Positions 60,545 through 64,000 of a stretch of DNA of 64,000 nt are shown here, piece by piece. The notes beneath the pieces are model-generated. The model had not been told where the DNA came from. It saw nothing but the letters and a program-made list of their open reading frames with translations, and did no database searches. The DNA comes from Nodosilinea sp. P-1105 (GTDB lineage: Bacteria > Cyanobacteriota > Cyanobacteriia > Phormidesmidales > Phormidesmidaceae): NCBI RefSeq assembly GCF_012911975.1, contig NZ_SMDQ01000007.1:1-64000 (forward strand), given 5' to 3'. The first letter of the stretch is position 1; the number at the start of each line of letters is the position of its first letter. Made by a program: the position numbers and the translations under genes.

Positions 60545-61243
60545 ATGAATTCGCCCTATTCCTCTGATCCATCGTTCTCGGCTGCCGTCGCCGCCAATAC
60601 TGCTCAAGCTAGCCGCCAAGCCCCCTCGGTACCCATTTCTGTCTACCGTGAGCTAGCCACTGAGCTTCAGGCCACCCAGGGCTTGGTTGATTCGTTAACC
60701 CAGCAAAACCAACAGCTCAGTCAGCAAAACCAGCATCTGCGTCAAGAAATGCTGCGCTTTGCCGATGCAGCTCAGCAGTTACGCCAGGCGATCGACAGTA
60801 GTCAACCAGCCCCCGCTGAGCTAAGAACGTCAGTGTCCCAGTTGGTGGCAATGGAGGGCCCTAGCGAGATGGGTACCCTTAACCACGGGCAAGACGCTGC
60901 CAACTCGTTGCCTGAACGTCTCTCAGGATCTTTAGGGGAGGGGGTGTCTGGGTTAGCCAACCAGTTTGGCAAAATGGTGAAGCCTAAACCCACGGCTAAA
61001 TCCCCAAGAGCAGGGGCCAACGGTCAGGGCCGTCCTCCGGCTAAGCGTCCTCAGCCAGCACCGCCGCCCCAAAGGCTCTACACCGAAGAACGCCTAGAGC
61101 CCTCACGCTCAACCCAACCCAGCGATAAAACCACCGACTTGAGCGGCTTGTGGCTGGCTACGAGCATCTTGTTGATTGTGGTGACGGCGTTTGGGGCTGG
61201 TTTTTTGATTATGAAACCGCTGTTAAACAGCAATACCCGCTAA
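60545..61243 (+). CDS. Coiled-coil protein with C-terminal membrane anchor
   Basis: 232 residues. Residues 15-85 form a coiled coil rich in Gln (LVDSLTQQNQQLSQQNQHLR). A Pro/Lys/Ser-rich linker follows, then one span close to the end (LWLATSILLIVVTAFGAGFL, about 205-225). No signal peptide, so it is probably tail-anchored with the N-terminus in the cytosol. No family is recognised. ATG at 60545; the ribosome site is weak. Lies between the hydrolase and glnB. Confidence 0.72.
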   Translation: MNSPYSSDPSFSAAVAANTAQASRQAPSVPISVYRELATELQATQGLVDSLTQQNQQLSQQNQHLRQEMLRFADAAQQLRQAIDSSQPAPAELRTSVSQLVAMEGPSEMGTLNHGQDAANSLPERLSGSLGEGVSGLANQFGKMVKPKPTAKSPRAGANGQGRPPAKRPQPAPPPQRLYTEERLEPSRSTQPSDKTTDLSGLWLATSILLIVVTAFGAGFLIMKPLLNSNTR

Positions 61244-61299
61244 ACCATTGAGCCAGATGGGCCATAAGTCAGCTTTCCCTGGCGGTAGTTGGCGCTAAG

Positions 61300-61313
61300 G
61301 TAGCTGACGATAC
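61300..61313 (+). promoter_or_regulatory. NtcA-type binding site of glnB
   Basis: GTAGCTGACGATAC fits the NtcA consensus GTA-N8-TAC exactly. A TACACA -10-like sequence lies at 61337-61342, about 23 bases further, which is the spacing of NtcA-activated promoters. Its position 82 bases before the glnB ATG supports nitrogen control of glnB. Confidence 0.75.
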
Positions 61314-61391
61314 AGTATCCTATGACTGAGGCCCGATACACATAGGTCGGCTGCATTAGTGCATAGCAAACGATAGATATCACTGGGTTGA

Positions 61392-61733
<342 letters not shown>

Positions 61734-61762
61734 TGTTCTGTCAGGCCAGGGGTAACGGGTCA

Positions 61763-61825
61763 ACAGGGTCTACGGTATACGGTGCAAGGTCTACGGCTGT
61801 CCTTAAACCGCCTACCGTAAACCCT
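61763..61825. repeat. Dispersed ACGGTGCAAGG-type repeat, copy 2
   Basis: AGGGTCTACGGTATACGGTG and CAAGGTCTACGG at 61767-61796 share units with the repeat at 11330-11390 in opposite orientation. The gap 61734-62021 otherwise holds nothing recognised; no terminator hairpin was found for glnB. Confidence 0.5.
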
Positions 61826-62021
61826 AAGTCGCATCTCTCGTCATTATTTTTTTGACTGACTACTAGAGGATTGGTAAAGCCTCGCTAGATTCCCGGTTTT
61901 TGAGCAGACTATCTGTCATGTCGTCAGTTAGTCGTCTCGGGAGCTGGGTTTTTTGTATGCAGGTCTATTTCCAGCGTTCTAGGGCATCCTGCAGAACTCC
62001 ATGGCTAGGTTGGCTTGAACA

Positions 62022-63872
62022 TCACTCACTGCCTAGAGATTCTCGGTAGCGGGTGAGTAGGGGTAACAGGTAGTCGTACCCATCGACGCCAATCACGGCT
62101 AGAAACTGTTGCCGGTGGTTGGCCATCAAAAGCTGAACATTTTCTGGCCCCAATTGTCCATACAAAATGCTCAGCACCGCCGCAGGCTGACGCCAATCGG
62201 GGGAGTCAATTTGATACAGCAGGTACATGCCCAGACAACCGGTCAGAACGGCCTGCTCCAGGTTTCCCTGGCCCTGGTAAGCAGCAGCTAACTGGGCAAA
62301 GTTGGAGGCCATTAAGAAGCGATCGCCGATCGCCTGGGCCACCCCGAGTCCTTTGGTCAAGGCCTCCACGGCCTGGTCGTAACGGGAGAGTTTTAACTGG
62401 GCAATGCCTAGGCTGTTGGTGCAGAGCGCCTGGCTGGGCAGATCGCCAACCCGCTCGGACAGGGCGACCCCCTGGGTGAGGTACCCCAACAGAGTTTCGT
62501 ATTGCTCTATCGGTAATAGCTGCGATCGCCCCTGGGCCACCTGGCTGTACCCCAGGTTAGCTAAGGCATTGGCTTGGCCGGTGGTATCCCCCTGCTGGCG
62601 GGCTAAAATCAAGGCCCGCTGGCTATAGTCGATCGCCTGATCATAGCGGTCCTGCATGACGTTGGTGCGGCTGAGGTGGTTCAGGTTAGCCACTTCGCAG
62701 GGGTGGTCCTGGGCCTCCCGGGCAATGGTCAACGCCTGCTGATGGAAACGCTCGGCTTGGCTGTAGTCGCCCAGGGCCCGTTGAGAATAGCCCAGCAGGG
62801 TTAAAATTCGGGCTTTGACAGCGGTATTGGGCACCTGCTGCAAGGGTTGATCGAGGTAGTCCAGCAGGGTGCGCAAGGGCTCCCCAGACAGGGCGGTAAA
62901 CAGCCCACCGTACAGGGGGAAGTAGCTCTGGGTGGCAAACTGCCGCAGTACTTGAATGGTCATTTGAAAGGCTCCCTGGGCCAGTTGCCCTTGTCCCAGG
63001 GTCTGTAGACGGCTAGAAATCTGGCTCCAGACCACCGCAAAGGTAAGAAAGGTGGCAATGGATAGCCGCTTACCAGCCTTAGGATCATAGGGCTGACGGT
63101 CGAACCAGCTGACCAGGGCCAGCTGTAACCGCTGCAGCACCACCGCCCAGCTGACCCACTCTGCCACTGGCAGAGTGTCGGGAATGGCCGCCTGAGAGAC
63201 CTGCTGCTGCTGGGCTAACCCCTCAAACAGGGTGGCGAGGGGAGAGCCGGGCACCAGTTTGCCCCAGTGGTACCAGGGACCCGCTTGCTCTTGGGGGGCA
63301 CCAAAGCCTAGGGAGCGTTGCCCTTGGGCATAAATCCAGCTAACCACTTCCCCCTCTAGGCGCTGCCAGGTGACTAGCCCCTGGTCTAGGCCCGCGGCCA
63401 GGGTGGCCAGGGGAGGGGAGTCGTCTGTGGCGGTGCGGTGCGGTGGCGCTTGTTTGAGCGCCTGGGTCAGTTGGCCAATTTGCTGCCGCGATAGGGGTTG
63501 GTCGCGGTTGGGATCTAGGGCCTGTAACAGCTGGGTTAGGCGCTCCTCTGGGGGAGCCTGAATCAAGTTGGTTTCTAGGCTGGTGAAGACGGTTGTGGCC
63601 TGGTTATCGGCCTGCCACCGCTGCCATTCTGATTGAATCATGGCTAAGGCGCGCTGCTGGCGGATGGCTTTAGCCTGTTTGAGGTCGTCCTCGGAGTCTA
63701 GGGCCTGGGCCACCTGGGCCAGCGTCTGATCAAGGCAGCGCTCAAACAGCTCTCCGCTGCCAAGTTCTACCCCCTCTTTGAGCTGCCGGTAAATTTGCTG
63801 TTTGGACTGGATTTTGCCCTTTAGCACAGCGGCGACCAGGGTGTCGATCAGGTCTTGGGAGGAATTGGCCAT
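62022..63872 (-). CDS. TPR repeat protein
   Basis: About 617 residues from MANSSQDLIDTLVAAVLKGK. The N-terminal part includes an unrecognised helical region; the C-terminal 250 residues are TPR units (TLLGYSQRALGDYSQAERFH, NALANLGYSQVAQGRSQLLP, QALCTNSLGIAQLKLSRYDQ). A scaffold role is usual for TPR proteins; no enzymatic domain is seen. ATG at 63872 is used; an extension to 63971 has no site. It is 11 bases after the partial gene at the window edge. Confidence 0.83.
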   Translation of the reverse strand: MANSSQDLIDTLVAAVLKGKIQSKQQIYRQLKEGVELGSGELFERCLDQTLAQVAQALDSEDDLKQAKAIRQQRALAMIQSEWQRWQADNQATTVFTSLETNLIQAPPEERLTQLLQALDPNRDQPLSRQQIGQLTQALKQAPPHRTATDDSPPLATLAAGLDQGLVTWQRLEGEVVSWIYAQGQRSLGFGAPQEQAGPWYHWGKLVPGSPLATLFEGLAQQQQVSQAAIPDTLPVAEWVSWAVVLQRLQLALVSWFDRQPYDPKAGKRLSIATFLTFAVVWSQISSRLQTLGQGQLAQGAFQMTIQVLRQFATQSYFPLYGGLFTALSGEPLRTLLDYLDQPLQQVPNTAVKARILTLLGYSQRALGDYSQAERFHQQALTIAREAQDHPCEVANLNHLSRTNVMQDRYDQAIDYSQRALILARQQGDTTGQANALANLGYSQVAQGRSQLLPIEQYETLLGYLTQGVALSERVGDLPSQALCTNSLGIAQLKLSRYDQAVEALTKGLGVAQAIGDRFLMASNFAQLAAAYQGQGNLEQAVLTGCLGMYLLYQIDSPDWRQPAAVLSILYGQLGPENVQLLMANHRQQFLAVIGVDGYDYLLPLLTRYRESLGSE

Positions 63873-63883
63873 AGACGTATCCG

Positions 63884-64000
63884 CTAGACTTTTCCAGAAA
63901 GTGTTTGATCTATTTTGGCCTTTGTGGCCAGTAATTGCTCGATGGCGGTAACCAGGTCGGCTTGACCCCAATTTTGATACAGGCTGGCGGCGATCGCACA
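63884..64000 (-). CDS. Partial gene at window edge
   Basis: Last 38 codons of a gene continuing beyond 64000; the tail contains SLYQNWGQADLVTAIEQLLA and ends in SGKV and TAG at 63884. The helical, Leu/Ala-rich character is like a TPR or helical-repeat protein, but too little is present to name it. It lies just upstream of the TPR gene on the same strand, so the two may form an operon. Confidence 0.6.
   Translation of the reverse strand, partial: CAIAASLYQNWGQADLVTAIEQLLATKAKIDQTLSGKV

Overview
The window is chromosomal DNA from a cyanobacterium, most likely a filamentous Leptolyngbya/Nodosilinea-like member of the Synechococcales (genus-level placement is inference). The evidence is cyanobacterial gene content (RpaB, PII with an NtcA-type promoter site, a CruP-type carotenoid flavoprotein, an ABA4-like protein, a PAP/fibrillin, DUF3134 and DUF2555-like proteins, a DICT-domain regulator, TPR-CHAT proteins), frequent HIP1 octamers (GCGATCGC), and many dispersed short palindromic repeats. 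No rRNA, tRNA, CRISPR array or intact insertion sequence was seen.

Layout. 1-6.1 kb: a CT-rich microsatellite, a DUF1499 lipoprotein-like/secreted protein, an unlisted 36-residue membrane peptide, and a polar amino-acid ABC transporter (aapJQMP type) read on the minus strand. 6.3-9.6 kb: tandem LytR-CpsA-Psr paralogues for cell-wall polymer attachment. 9.8-16.2 kb: MscS channel, coaBC, a serine esterase, a rhodanese-fold protein lacking its cysteine, a flavin reductase and an RhtA-like exporter, with two different MITE-like elements between them. 16.2-17 kb: an island of tandem and composite repeats. 17-23 kb: an HtrA/Deg protease, an MFS carrier, SirB1, and CruP divergent from an ABA4-like gene with a MITE between them. 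23-31 kb: oligopeptide-type binding protein, CapA, a Cys-rich small protein, PlsC-type acyltransferase, BioA and small secreted or unknown proteins. 32-42.5 kb: a large alpha/beta hydrolase, glutaredoxin, radA, the conserved rpaB-plsX-fabH block, a pentapeptide protein overlapping a DICT/degenerate HD-GYP regulator, and a polytopic membrane protein.

43-49.1 kb holds the most interesting unit: three genes joined by 4-base overlaps, encoding a 1403-residue TPR-CHAT protease, a 143-residue small protein and a 473-residue protein with two C-terminal membrane spans. This has the shape of a sensor-protease/adaptor/membrane-effector module and is the best candidate for an undescribed system. 49.5-52.4 kb is a decayed accessory stretch (orphan DUF104 protein, gene remnant, MITE with an inverted core, Uma2 gene with an in-frame stop). 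52.4-64 kb: FTR1-type iron permease, two overlapping coiled-coil genes, an ECF sigma/anti-sigma pair beside a Tat-exported ferritin-like protein, fibrillin, mraY, an isochorismatase-fold hydrolase, glnB, and a TPR protein, ending in a truncated gene.

Repeats are a major theme. They include a 122-bp element with perfect 12-bp terminal inverted repeats and a 9-bp target duplication, a 107-bp palindromic MITE family in three copies (one with an inverted core), REP-like palindromes including one translated in frame inside the CHAT gene, a 41-bp conserved hairpin element in two copies, and a composite repeat block found at two loci in opposite orientation.
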